Assembly (NCBI RefSeq): GCF_000203915.1
Contig: NC_008392.1
Coordinates: 186,001 to 250,000 of the forward strand
Reading direction: 5' to 3'
Source of the DNA: Burkholderia ambifaria AMMD
Lineage (GTDB): Bacteria; Pseudomonadota; Gammaproteobacteria; Burkholderiales; Burkholderiaceae
DNA length: 64,000 nucleotides
The notes beneath the pieces were generated by a model, which saw only the letters and a program-made list of their open reading frames with translations, was not told the origin of the DNA and searched no databases. Within the stretch, counting starts at the first letter, position 1; every line of letters starts with the position of its first letter. Both the position numbers and the translations under genes were made by a program. This document shows positions 43,756 through 53,004 of this stretch, in pieces.

Positions 43756-44870
43756 TGGTGCACAACGTCCGAATCGCAAGTCTTGCGTGCCGCCTGCCGG
43801 CACGCCAGGTACCCAACGACGATCCCGTCTTCGCGGGCGTCGAGCCCATTCCGTCGGAATGGTGGCAATTCTGGGGCATCGAATCGCGCTACATGATCGA
43901 TCCCGATGCCGGCGAATCCGAGCTTGCGCTGGCCGAGCGCACGGCCCGCGACGCACTCGCCCGTGCCGGCGTGGAAGCCGCCGAACTCGATCTGGTGCTG
44001 TTCAACATGACGTCGCCGTTCGTCTCGCTCGCCGACGGCCGGCGCCGTTTCGCGCCGCGGCTGGCGCGTGCGCTGCGCGACAGGCTCGGCGCCACGCGCG
44101 CGCTCGATGCCGATGTCGAGATGGAATGCGCGAGTTTCGTGCTGCAACTGCAGATCGCCACCAACCTCATCAAGCAGGGACGGGTGAAGCGGGCGCTGGT
44201 GTGCTCGTCGGAGCGCATGTCGGCCGTGGTCGACTACACCAGTAAATCGTCGACGAACTTCGGCGATGGCGCGGCCGCGGCCGTGCTCGTCGCCGAGCCG
44301 GCCAATCCCGATGGCGCCGATTGGCTGGATGCCGCGTATCACAGCGATGCAACCCGCTACGACCTCGTGACGATGCAGTGGCGCAATGCGCGGGCGGCGG
44401 CTGACGACGCGGCAACCGACGCCGACAACCCGTTCGGCGTGTATTTCACGCTCAAGCCCGAAGCGCAGGAGGCGATCTCGCGTTTCATGCCGGTGGCCAT
44501 TCCCGATATCGTCGAGCGGCTGTTGCACCGAAGCGGAACGGGCATCGCCGACATCGATGCGATGGTGTTCCATCAGCCGTCGGCGCTGCTCGTGCGCGCA
44601 TGGGCGCAGCGGCTCGGGCTCAAGCCCGACCAATACGTGATTCGCGTGGCCGATTGTGCGTGCCTCGTGTCGGCCGCCGTGCCGTTTGCGCTGTACGAGT
44701 CGATCCGGGAAGGCGTGATCCGGCCGGGATCGTTGGTCGTGATTGCCGGCGCAGGCGCCGGCTGGGGGTTCGGCGCGCAATTGTGGCGCTGGGGCGAAAC
44801 CGTCGTGACCGATGCGGGCGATGCGGGCGATGCCGTCGCCGCCGTGACGGAACAGGAGGTGCGGACATGA
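43755..44870 (+). CDS. hmqC: HmqC, PqsC-like ketosynthase III, catalytic partner of HmqB
   Basis: A 371-residue KAS III homologue. The nucleophile is C125 in VEMECASFVLQL and the catalytic His is H273 in VFHQPS. The Asn of the usual Cys-His-Asn triad is replaced (DCACLVSAA near 300-308), as in PqsC. With HmqB it should condense 2-aminobenzoylacetate with an acyl thioester to close the 4-hydroxy-2-alk(en)ylquinoline ring. The C-terminus has a short DAGDAGDAV repeat. The stop overlaps the hmqD start (ATGA). Confidence 0.9.
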   Translation: MVHNVRIASLACRLPARQVPNDDPVFAGVEPIPSEWWQFWGIESRYMIDPDAGESELALAERTARDALARAGVEAAELDLVLFNMTSPFVSLADGRRRFAPRLARALRDRLGATRALDADVEMECASFVLQLQIATNLIKQGRVKRALVCSSERMSAVVDYTSKSSTNFGDGAAAAVLVAEPANPDGADWLDAAYHSDATRYDLVTMQWRNARAAADDAATDADNPFGVYFTLKPEAQEAISRFMPVAIPDIVERLLHRSGTGIADIDAMVFHQPSALLVRAWAQRLGLKPDQYVIRVADCACLVSAAVPFALYESIREGVIRPGSLVVIAGAGAGWGFGAQLWRWGETVVTDAGDAGDAVAAVTEQEVRT

Positions 44871-45865
44871 CCGCCAGACTCGTCATCGCCGGGATGGGCC
44901 ACGCACTGCCGGACCGGATCGTCAGCAACGACGAAGTCGCCGGCATGATCGACACCAGCGACGCGTTCATTCGCGAACGAACCGGCGTCGTGGCGCGACG
45001 CTATCTCGCTCCCGATCAGCATCTGGCGGATCTCGCCTGCCCGGCCGCGGAACGGGCGATGGCCGATGCCGGCGTGACGGCGCGCGACGTCGATCTGCTG
45101 ATCGTCAATACGCTGTCGCCGGATCACCACGATCCGTCGCAAGCGTGCTACATCCAGCCCCGGCTCGGATTGCGGGAGATTCCGTGCTTCGATATCCGCG
45201 CGCAATGCAGCGGCGGGCTCTACGGGATCGAGATCGCGCGTCACTTCCTCGCGAGCGGCCTGTATCGCAACGTGCTGCTGATCTGCGCCGAAGCCCTGTC
45301 GCGGCGGATCGACTCCAGCAATGCCGGCCGCAATCTGTCGATCCTGCTGAGCGACGGCGCCGCCGCGCTGCTGCTGCAAGCGACGGACCACCCGGCGCAC
45401 GGGCTGATCGACCTGACGCTCGGCGCCGACGGCACCCAGTTCGACCTGCTCAGCACGGAAGCGCCCGGCGCGCGACGCCCACGCTTCATCGACGCAGACG
45501 ACATCGCGGCCGGCCGGCACCATTTCCGGATGAAAGGCAAGCCGATGTTCGAAGACGCCACGCGGCGCATCGTCGACGCGTGCCGGCAAATGCTCGACAA
45601 GCACCGGCTGACGATGTCCGATATCGGTCTGGTCGTGCCGCACCAGCCGAACCTGCGCATCCTCGACGCGGTCATCGGGCAACTCGGGCTGCCCCGCGAG
45701 CGGTGCATGATTTCCGTCGATCAGCTGGGCAACATGGCGAGCGCGGCGTTTCCAGTCGCGCTCGCCATCGCACGCGAGCTAGGCCGCATGCCGGCCGGGC
45801 AGCTCAACCTCTTCGTGACCTACGGCGCGGGCGCGACATGGGCCTGTGCGCTCTATCGGAGCTGA
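44867..45865 (+). CDS. hmqD: HmqD, PqsD-like anthraniloyl-CoA : malonyl-CoA condensing enzyme
   Basis: A 332-residue FabH-like enzyme with a complete triad: C114 (DIRAQCSGGLYG), H259 (VPHQPN) and N289 (QLGNMASAAFP). It corresponds to PqsD, which takes the anthraniloyl group on Cys and adds malonyl-CoA to give 2-aminobenzoylacetyl-CoA. It has a good ribosome binding site (CAGGAGGTGCGGAC) inside the end of hmqC. Six bases separate its stop from the likely hmqE start. Confidence 0.92.
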   Translation: MTARLVIAGMGHALPDRIVSNDEVAGMIDTSDAFIRERTGVVARRYLAPDQHLADLACPAAERAMADAGVTARDVDLLIVNTLSPDHHDPSQACYIQPRLGLREIPCFDIRAQCSGGLYGIEIARHFLASGLYRNVLLICAEALSRRIDSSNAGRNLSILLSDGAAALLLQATDHPAHGLIDLTLGADGTQFDLLSTEAPGARRPRFIDADDIAAGRHHFRMKGKPMFEDATRRIVDACRQMLDKHRLTMSDIGLVVPHQPNLRILDAVIGQLGLPRERCMISVDQLGNMASAAFPVALAIARELGRMPAGQLNLFVTYGAGATWACALYRS

Positions 45866-45870
45866 ACGAC

Positions 45871-46767
45871 ATGCTGAACGCTTCCCCGGGGTGGATCGAT
45901 CAGCGGCTGGCCCTCGTCGGCACGGCCGACGTGCCGCTGTACGTGATCGTCAACGACGAGGCCGCGACGCTGATCGAGGGTGGCCTGAGCGGCATGACGG
46001 AGCTCGTGTGGCAGCAGCTTCACGACCTGCTGCGGGACTTTGGCGGCATCCGGCATTTGCGCTACTGGCTGATCACCCACTCGCACTATGACCATTGCAG
46101 CCTGCTGATGACGCTCAAGTCGCGCATGCCGTGGCTCCATGTATCCGGTTCTCCCGACGCGTTCGATGCGTTCCAGAGCCCGTCGGCCTGCCGAACCATC
46201 CGTCAGCTCGACGCGCAAGCGTCACGGTCGTGGGATCCCGCCGTCGGCGTCGATTTCACCGAGTTATCCGATCTGCCGTTCTACCCGGTCAATCCGGACA
46301 CGCAGCTCGACATCGGCGACGGGATGCAGATTCGCACGATCGCGCTGCCGGGCCACAGCCGTTGCCAGTTCGGCTACTACTGCCCGCAGCTGGACATCGG
46401 TTTCGTGTCGGATGCGCTCGGCGAATTTCAAGGCGCCACCAGCTGGCTGCCGCTGGTCTTTCAGGACCTGTTTGCGTATCGGCACACGCTGGACGTCATC
46501 GAGCAACTGCAGGCGCCGCGGCTCGCATTGGGGCATCACGGCATCCTCACCGGCGAGCTTGCCCGATCGGCCGTGCGGCATGCACGTACGTGCCTCGATG
46601 CGCGCGAGGCCGACGCACGCGCGGTTCGCGGCAACGCCACCGCCACGCACGAACTGGCCCACCAGTGGACTGCGCGTTATGCGGCAAGGAGCGAACGGGT
46701 GGTGCCGCATTTCCTGCATCTCAAAAGCATGATGCACATGATCGATCTGTTCCATCGCGCCGAATAG
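45871..46767 (+). CDS. hmqE: HmqE, PqsE-like metallo-beta-lactamase-fold thioesterase
   Basis: A 298-residue MBL-fold hydrolase with the metal-binding signature THSHYDH (H70, H72, D74, H75) and later ligands in PGHSRCQFGYY, SDALGEF and LGHHG. It corresponds to PqsE, which can release 2-aminobenzoylacetate from its CoA ester; in Pseudomonas PqsE also has a regulatory role. The C-terminal helices (around 230-298) are likewise PqsE-like. The start ATG at 45871 has CGGAGCTGAACGAC upstream. An in-frame ATG 11 codons earlier would overlap hmqD. Confidence 0.9.
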   Translation: MLNASPGWIDQRLALVGTADVPLYVIVNDEAATLIEGGLSGMTELVWQQLHDLLRDFGGIRHLRYWLITHSHYDHCSLLMTLKSRMPWLHVSGSPDAFDAFQSPSACRTIRQLDAQASRSWDPAVGVDFTELSDLPFYPVNPDTQLDIGDGMQIRTIALPGHSRCQFGYYCPQLDIGFVSDALGEFQGATSWLPLVFQDLFAYRHTLDVIEQLQAPRLALGHHGILTGELARSAVRHARTCLDAREADARAVRGNATATHELAHQWTARYAARSERVVPHFLHLKSMMHMIDLFHRAE

Positions 46768-46856
46768 CCTCCTACCGATTCCCGCCGCGGCAACGCATGG
46801 GCGCCGGCCGGCGTCAGGCCGCTGCTCGCTGTTTTCATTCCTCTTCCGACGACATC

Positions 46857-49800
46857 ATGACCACTGCGACCTTGCCGACCACGCTTAGCGAATTGCTTCA
46901 GAACCGGGCCGCCACACTCGGCGACAAAACCGCCTACGTGTTCCTGAGCGGACCGCCCGAACAGGAACAGGCCGAATCGATGACCTTCGCGGAACTCGAC
47001 GCACGCGCTCGCCGGGTCGCCGCGCTGCTGCAGCAGAACGCGATCGACATCGGCGACCGGGTCCTGCTGCTGTGCCGGCCGGGGCTCGACTATGTCAGCG
47101 CCTTCATGGGGTGCCTGTATGCGGGCGCGATCGCAGTTCCCGTCTACCCGCCGCGCAACAAGCAGCATATGGTGCGGATCGCCGGCATCGTCGAGAACGC
47201 AGGCGCGAACACGATTCTGTGTTCGGCCGAGGACCATGCGCGCTGCGCGACCTGGCTTGCCGATACCGACGCATCCGGCAGCACGCTGCTCGACGTCGGG
47301 GGCGCGCAGGTGCTGGATCCCGTGCCTTCGCCCGCCAGCGTGCAGCCATCCCGGATCGCCTTTCTGCAATACACGTCGGGAACCACCGGCAGCCCCAAGG
47401 GCGTGATGGTGTCGCACGGCAACCTGATGCATAACCTGGGGCTGATGCGCGAATGGCTCGCCTACGACGAGCAGAGCACGATCGTCAGCTGGCTGCCGCC
47501 ATACCACGACATGGGCCTGATCGGCGTGATCCTGACGTCGCTCTACGGCGGCTTCCGGAGCGTGCTGATGGCCCCGGAACGCTTCATCCAGCATCCGTAC
47601 CTGTGGTTGCGTGCGATCAGCCAGTACCGTGCGGATCTGACGGGCGCTCCGGATTTCGCATACCGGATGTGCTGCCGGCGGATCTCCGACGAACAGCTGG
47701 CGACGCTCGACCTGTCGTGCGTGCGGGTCGCCTATAACGGCGCCGAGTCGGTGCGCGCCAGCACCTTGACCGATTTTGCGCAGCGCTTCGCCGCCGCAGG
47801 CTTCGCTGCCGACGGTTTTCTGCCGTGCTACGGGCTGGCGGAGGGAACGCTGTACGTCGCCGGTCGCGCGAAGCAGCATCCGATCCGGACGCTATGCGTC
47901 GACCAGGCTGCGCTCCAGCGGCAATCCGTGGTGGTGCGCGGCGAATTCCTGGGCGTGTCGCCGCAGCCGCTGGATCGTCCGGGCGAACGGGTCCTGGTCA
48001 GCGTGGGTCGCACTGACGGCGAACAACACGTGATCGTGCGCGACCTGGAAACGAACGAGCGTTGCGCCGATCGGACCATCGGCGAAATCTGCGTGGCCGG
48101 CCCGAGCGTCGCCGCCGGCTACTGGCATCTGGACGAGCAGACGCATTCGACCTTCCAGCACAGTCTGGCGGGCCATCGGGATCAGGTGTTCATGCGCACC
48201 GGCGATCTCGGCTTCATTCTGGGCGACGAGCTTTACGTCACCGGCCGGCTCAAGGACATGGTGATCCTGGCCGGCCGCAACTACTACTCGGAGGACATCG
48301 AGTACGCGCTGATCGTCGGCGTGCCGGAACTCGTGCCGAACGGTTGCGCGGCCTTCATGGACGATCAGGTCGACGCGGAGCGCCTGATCGTCGTGGCGGA
48401 AGTCGAGCGCACGCAGCGCAAGGGCAATCTCGACAGCTTCATCGACGCGATTCGCCAGGCTATCTGGAACCGCCTCGACATCGGCCCGAGCGCGATCGTG
48501 CTGGTGTCGCCCGGTAGCGTGCCGAAAACGTCGAGCGGCAAGGTGCGCCGCAGCACGTGCCGCACGCAGCTGCACGACGGCGCGCTGACGATCCTCGCGC
48601 AGTGGGACGTCGAGGGCGGTGTACATACGCCCGCGCCCGATCGCCGGCAGCCCGCACGCCCGACAGCTGTTGCCGACCAGCCGGCGGCCAACGATCGCCG
48701 GCGTGATGAAAGCGCCACCGTCGACGAACTGAACGACTGGCTCAGGCACTACGCGCGCACGCGGATCGATTCGCGAACCATGGACGAGCGTCGCACCATT
48801 CCGCCGCACGTCGTGCTCGATTTCGGGAATCGGGGCCTGCTCGGCATGCCGATCGACCGTTCGCATGGCGGCCTCGGCCTCGGCCAGCGCGACATGTTGC
48901 GCGTGTTTGCGCAGCTGGCCGCGATCGATTCGACGCTGGCTTTCTTTGTCGCGCTGAACAACACGCTCGGGATCCTGCCGATCATGCAGCATGCGCAGCC
49001 ACCATTGCGCGAGGAATTGCTGCCGAGCCTCGCGAGCGGTCGGATGCTCGCCGCATTCGCGATCACGGAGCCGGCCGCGGGCTCGCATGTGCGCGCGATT
49101 GCCTCCCGCGCACAGCGCACCGAGTCCGGCGACTGGCTGGTCACGGGGAACAAGCGCTGGAGCGGCTCATCCGCATGGGCGGGAATCATCAACGTGTTCG
49201 CGAGGCAGGCCGACGGCACCGGAATGGTCGGGTTGGCGGTGCGCCCCGGCACGCCAGGCGTGCGGATCGGTGCCGAGGAGCTGACGATGGGCGTGCGCGG
49301 CATGATCCAGAATTCGCTCCATCTGGATCGGGCACGAATCAGCGACGCATACCGGCTCGGCGACATCGGCCAGGGGATGCTCGTGGCGCAGCACGCGATG
49401 AACATCGCGCGCCTTGGCATCGCTGCCGTCTGCGTGGGCGGAATGAAGCGCTGTGCGCAGCTGATGCATCGCTACGGAGCGCGGCGCCAGGTCGGCACAG
49501 GCCTCCTGCTGGACAACCCGCTGAGCCGCCTGCGCCTGGGCGAGCTGCGTGACCGCATCGACGGGCTCGATGCGCTGGTCGAGCACCTGGCCGCCGAACT
49601 GGACCTCGGCGTCGCGGTGCCTGAAGACTGTCTCCTGATTTCGAAGATTCTCGGCTCCGAGCTGCTGTCGCAATCCGCTGACGAGATGATGCAGTTCCTG
49701 GGTGGCCGCGGTTATATCGAGACCAACCTGGCACCGCAGATCTTCCGGGACGCGCGCCTGACCCGCATCTTCGAGGGGCCGACCGAAACGCTGCTGGTTC

Positions 49801-50675
49801 ACCTGGGCAGTCGTCTGCTCAACGGGAGCGACGATTTGCTGCGCTATCTGGAGCGTGCGCTGAGCGCCGGTGCGCTGGCCAGGGAGCTGCGCGAACTGGG
49901 CGCACAGCTGGCGCAAGACGGGCTCGCCAATGCGTCGAAACTCGACGGCACCGCGCACGCTGCCGTGTGGGTCAATTATTGGCTCGGCACGATCGCGCAA
50001 TGGGGATTGCTGCTGGCGGTGACCGAACGCGCGGCTGCGCAGCAGCACATCGGCGACGGCACGCTGCGCTGGGCGCAGAGCCAGTACGAACTCGCGATCG
50101 AGGCGGCGCAACGGCAGGTCGGCCTGCGATCTGCGTTGTCCACGACAGGGGAACTGAACGACTGGGCAGCGCGCATCGGGTTCGAGATCGGCTCGATCGA
50201 GCAAACGATCCCGGGCGCAAGCCAACTCGTCGATCCGTTGCTGGACCCCAATGCCGACGCGCGTTCGGTCTCCCGCGCGCCCGACGCGCCAGCCGGCGAA
50301 GACGCCGGTTCGGCCGCAACCCCGATCGTGAGTGAGCCGGCAAGCCTGTTCGATCGCCAACAGATTCATGCCGTCGAACAATGGCTCATCGCGTGGCTGG
50401 GCGAGCGCCTCAAGCATCGCAAGCTTCGATTGACGCGCGAATCGACGTTCGCCGAAATCGGCTTCGACTCGATCCTCGCCGTCGAAATGACGATCGTTTT
50501 CAGCGAGACGTTCAGCGTGACGGTCGATCCGTCCGCGGTCTGGGACTACCCGTCCATTCGTGCGCTGGCCGCCCATCTTGCGCCCCGGACTCACGGCGCC
50601 GCGCCGGCCGTTGCCGTAGCGCACGCCGATTCGGATGCAGCTTCATCCATTGCAGCCCAACCTTCGACCCTGTGA
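46857..50675 (+). CDS. hmqF: HmqF, fused fatty acyl-AMP ligase / acyl-CoA dehydrogenase / acyl carrier protein
   Basis: A 1272-residue three-part enzyme. The fatty acyl-AMP ligase (about 1-585) has YTSGTTGSPKGVMVSHG at 172-188, WLPPYHDMGLIG and PKTSSGKVRRS. An acyl-CoA dehydrogenase-like part (about 625-1130) has FAITEPAAGSH, GNKRWSGSSAWAG and IFEGPTETLLVHLG, with the catalytic-Glu position kept. The acyl carrier domain (about 1165-1240) has the phosphopantetheine Ser S1205 in EIGFDSILAVEM. The layout implies that a fatty acid is activated, loaded on the carrier and dehydrogenated at C2-C3, giving the alkenyl chain characteristic of these quinolones. That order of events is inference from the domains. 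The start ATG at 46857 lies 89 bp after hmqE. Confidence 0.92.
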   Translation: MTTATLPTTLSELLQNRAATLGDKTAYVFLSGPPEQEQAESMTFAELDARARRVAALLQQNAIDIGDRVLLLCRPGLDYVSAFMGCLYAGAIAVPVYPPRNKQHMVRIAGIVENAGANTILCSAEDHARCATWLADTDASGSTLLDVGGAQVLDPVPSPASVQPSRIAFLQYTSGTTGSPKGVMVSHGNLMHNLGLMREWLAYDEQSTIVSWLPPYHDMGLIGVILTSLYGGFRSVLMAPERFIQHPYLWLRAISQYRADLTGAPDFAYRMCCRRISDEQLATLDLSCVRVAYNGAESVRASTLTDFAQRFAAAGFAADGFLPCYGLAEGTLYVAGRAKQHPIRTLCVDQAALQRQSVVVRGEFLGVSPQPLDRPGERVLVSVGRTDGEQHVIVRDLETNERCADRTIGEICVAGPSVAAGYWHLDEQTHSTFQHSLAGHRDQVFMRTGDLGFILGDELYVTGRLKDMVILAGRNYYSEDIEYALIVGVPELVPNGCAAFMDDQVDAERLIVVAEVERTQRKGNLDSFIDAIRQAIWNRLDIGPSAIVLVSPGSVPKTSSGKVRRSTCRTQLHDGALTILAQWDVEGGVHTPAPDRRQPARPTAVADQPAANDRRRDESATVDELNDWLRHYARTRIDSRTMDERRTIPPHVVLDFGNRGLLGMPIDRSHGGLGLGQRDMLRVFAQLAAIDSTLAFFVALNNTLGILPIMQHAQPPLREELLPSLASGRMLAAFAITEPAAGSHVRAIASRAQRTESGDWLVTGNKRWSGSSAWAGIINVFARQADGTGMVGLAVRPGTPGVRIGAEELTMGVRGMIQNSLHLDRARISDAYRLGDIGQGMLVAQHAMNIARLGIAAVCVGGMKRCAQLMHRYGARRQVGTGLLLDNPLSRLRLGELRDRIDGLDALVEHLAAELDLGVAVPEDCLLISKILGSELLSQSADEMMQFLGGRGYIETNLAPQIFRDARLTRIFEGPTETLLVHLGSRLLNGSDDLLRYLERALSAGALARELRELGAQLAQDGLANASKLDGTAHAAVWVNYWLGTIAQWGLLLAVTERAAAQQHIGDGTLRWAQSQYELAIEAAQRQVGLRSALSTTGELNDWAARIGFEIGSIEQTIPGASQLVDPLLDPNADARSVSRAPDAPAGEDAGSAATPIVSEPASLFDRQQIHAVEQWLIAWLGERLKHRKLRLTRESTFAEIGFDSILAVEMTIVFSETFSVTVDPSAVWDYPSIRALAAHLAPRTHGAAPAVAVAHADSDAASSIAAQPSTL

Positions 50676-50686
50676 GACCGTCCAAC

Positions 50687-52825
50687 ATGCACGCCCGATT
50701 CGACCTTGGTGATTCCACCACCGCACTGGCCCGGCAGCTCGAACACTATCTCGACGCCTATCCCGACGAAACACGCACATTGCTCGGCCTGTCGGCCGGC
50801 ACCACGATCGGCGTCGAGGTGCTCGACATGGAGCTGCCGGTCAAGCTCGAGCAACACACGCATGCAGCCACGCTGCGCATCGGCCGACACGACGCTCAGC
50901 GCGTAATGGCCTATACGCGCAGTTGCAACTGGGCGAACGGTATCGTGCTGGTGCCGACGCTGGCGCGCCTGGTGTTTGCCGGCGCGTTCCGCGGCCTGCG
51001 GGCCGGAGCGCCCCGCGCGATGCGCGCATTCGCAAAGACCCGCCAGCCCGACCCGACTCGTAACCTGGGGGTTCTGTGGGGCGCCCTCAACCTGTTGAGC
51101 CTGGCCGGCTGGCTGACCCTCGATCGCGGCGACGAAGACGCCGAATATGCGCTCACCCCGGCCGGTGAATATGTCGTCGCGTGCGTCGAGCACACCCGTC
51201 CGCTGTTCGAGCAACTGGCGAGTGCCACGTCGGTGCTCCAGCATCTGCACGCCCTGTGTCACCGAACGCGCATCGCGGCCGACGACAGCGCGCTGTATGC
51301 ACAGCTCGCGCGGCTCTGCGTAGCGGGTTGGCCGGAGCTTCCGATTCCGGCCAACGATCTGGAGCGCCAGGTGAATGGACAGCTGCGCACGGCGATGGAC
51401 GGCCTGTTGCTCGGCCCGACCTGGGTCGCGCTCGATATGCCGGTGTTCGACAGGCAGCCGGATGGCCAGTACACGCAATCGGCACCCGGAATCCTCGGCA
51501 AGCTCGACCAGCAGCCCGACGGGGTCGCGGTCGGCGCCTGGACGCAGGCCGATCCTGTCGTGCTGCACGCGGCATGGGCGCTGATGTGCAAGTTCGGCAT
51601 GGCGGAAATCGATCGGGAGAAGGTGCGCCTCACCGAGGCTGGGCGGATTCACCGTCCGATTGCCGCCCCTTACGCGGGGTTGCCCGCGTCCTATCTGCGT
51701 TCGTATGCGTTGCTCGACGAACTCCTGTTCCGCAACCCCGATCCGCTCGATATCGATAGCGACGGCCACATCGATCGCGTGATGAACGTGTATGCGTCGA
51801 GCGGCGCCGGGTCCGGGCCGGCGTCGCAGGAAATCACGACAAAAATCCTGCGCAAGTTGTTCGACGACACGCCGCTGGATCGCCAGCCGGCCGGCATCGC
51901 GGACATGGGCTGCGGCGACGGCAGCGCGCTGAAGCGCCTGGCGGAATACGTCATTACGTCGACGCGGCGCGGCCGGCACCTCGCGGCCTATCCGCTGCTC
52001 GTGATCGGCGCGGACTACAACGAATCCGCGCGCGGCCGCGCAGCCGCCACGCTGTCTGCACTGACGGACATCTCCGGCGTGCAGGTACGCGTGATCGCCG
52101 CCGACATTTCCCAGCCCGACCGCTACGACGAAGCCGTGGCCGAAAGCGGCCTGACCGTCAGGCAGCCGGACGGCAGCGTGCGCCCGGCGCGACTGAGCGA
52201 CTTGTTGCATACCTTCATGTTCCTGGTCCACAACCGCCGGCTGAGCATCCGTCGCAAGGACGCCGCCGAAGCGATCCTCGAGCGCCACCTCCGCACCGTC
52301 GATCGAGCGCGCCTGCGCGCGGTCGTCGACCAGTACTATCCGGGCATGCTGACGGTATCGGAGCAGGCCGAATACCCGATCGAGCTCGATCGGATCAAAA
52401 GCGCGTTCAAGGTAGCATACAGCGATGCGGAAGGCCTTGTTCCCGGTTACGTGGCGGCGGCGGATCTCATCGATTTCCTGACCCGCTGGAAGCGCCACGC
52501 GAAGCATGGCTTTCTCATCGTGGAAGGGCATAGCCCGTGGGCGGAGAATCTTTGCGCGCGTGCGCCGGGTGGGCCGGACACGTGGTTGCGCACCGAGCAG
52601 CTTCCGTCGGTATTCAACTGGGGCATGCATTTCGTGTCGCGCCAATTCATGGCGCCGTTCAACGAATTCACACTCGCGTTGACCCTGGCTGGCCTGCGCC
52701 CCGACAGCCCGATTTATGGGCGGATTCATCCGGAGGGGTTCCCGGCACCGGATCTGCTGAGCGACTATCGATTCTTCAGTATCGCAAACTATGTGGCCGA
52801 TACCGGCAACGCCGTTTCCGGCTAA
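50687..52825 (+). CDS. hmqG: HmqG, SAM-dependent methyltransferase for the quinolone C3 methyl
   Basis: A 712-residue protein. The methyltransferase domain starts near 400 with the SAM loop IADMGCGDGSALKRL (404-418) and ends with the IVEGHSPWAENL and FAPFNEF-like C-terminal segments. The first 400 residues hold two winged-helix-like stretches of similar pattern: WGALNLLSLAGWLTL ... LTPAGEYV (about 131-163) and AWALMCKFGMAEI ... LTEAGRIH (about 296-322). By operon position it should add the 3-methyl group. It begins 11 bp after hmqF and ends the operon, facing a strong terminator. Confidence 0.88.
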   Translation: MHARFDLGDSTTALARQLEHYLDAYPDETRTLLGLSAGTTIGVEVLDMELPVKLEQHTHAATLRIGRHDAQRVMAYTRSCNWANGIVLVPTLARLVFAGAFRGLRAGAPRAMRAFAKTRQPDPTRNLGVLWGALNLLSLAGWLTLDRGDEDAEYALTPAGEYVVACVEHTRPLFEQLASATSVLQHLHALCHRTRIAADDSALYAQLARLCVAGWPELPIPANDLERQVNGQLRTAMDGLLLGPTWVALDMPVFDRQPDGQYTQSAPGILGKLDQQPDGVAVGAWTQADPVVLHAAWALMCKFGMAEIDREKVRLTEAGRIHRPIAAPYAGLPASYLRSYALLDELLFRNPDPLDIDSDGHIDRVMNVYASSGAGSGPASQEITTKILRKLFDDTPLDRQPAGIADMGCGDGSALKRLAEYVITSTRRGRHLAAYPLLVIGADYNESARGRAAATLSALTDISGVQVRVIAADISQPDRYDEAVAESGLTVRQPDGSVRPARLSDLLHTFMFLVHNRRLSIRRKDAAEAILERHLRTVDRARLRAVVDQYYPGMLTVSEQAEYPIELDRIKSAFKVAYSDAEGLVPGYVAAADLIDFLTRWKRHAKHGFLIVEGHSPWAENLCARAPGGPDTWLRTEQLPSVFNWGMHFVSRQFMAPFNEFTLALTLAGLRPDSPIYGRIHPEGFPAPDLLSDYRFFSIANYVADTGNAVSG

Positions 52826-52873
52826 CGGTCCGTTCGGCGCCACGCAGCGTGCGGCTACGCCGCGAATGGCGTC

Positions 52874-52918
52874 AAGAAAACACCCCGGAGGCCGGATCGA
52901 GATCCGACCTCCGGGGTG
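52874..52918. terminator. Strong hairpin terminator between convergent operons
   Basis: The arms 52881-52897 (CACCCCGGAGGCCGGAT) and 52902-52918 (ATCCGACCTCCGGGGTG) pair over 17 bp with one mismatch around a 4-nt loop. On the minus strand the stem is followed by TTTTCTTG, so it is best oriented as the intrinsic terminator of the beta-oxidation operon. It also sits 55 bp after hmqG and could stop that transcript. Confidence 0.85.
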
Positions 52919-53004
52919 CGGTGCCAAACCTGCCTTCACGCCGGTTTCATGCCGTCGCCGGATTCACGCGAAAGCGTACACGCCACCCGCGCCCGACGCT
53001 CGCA

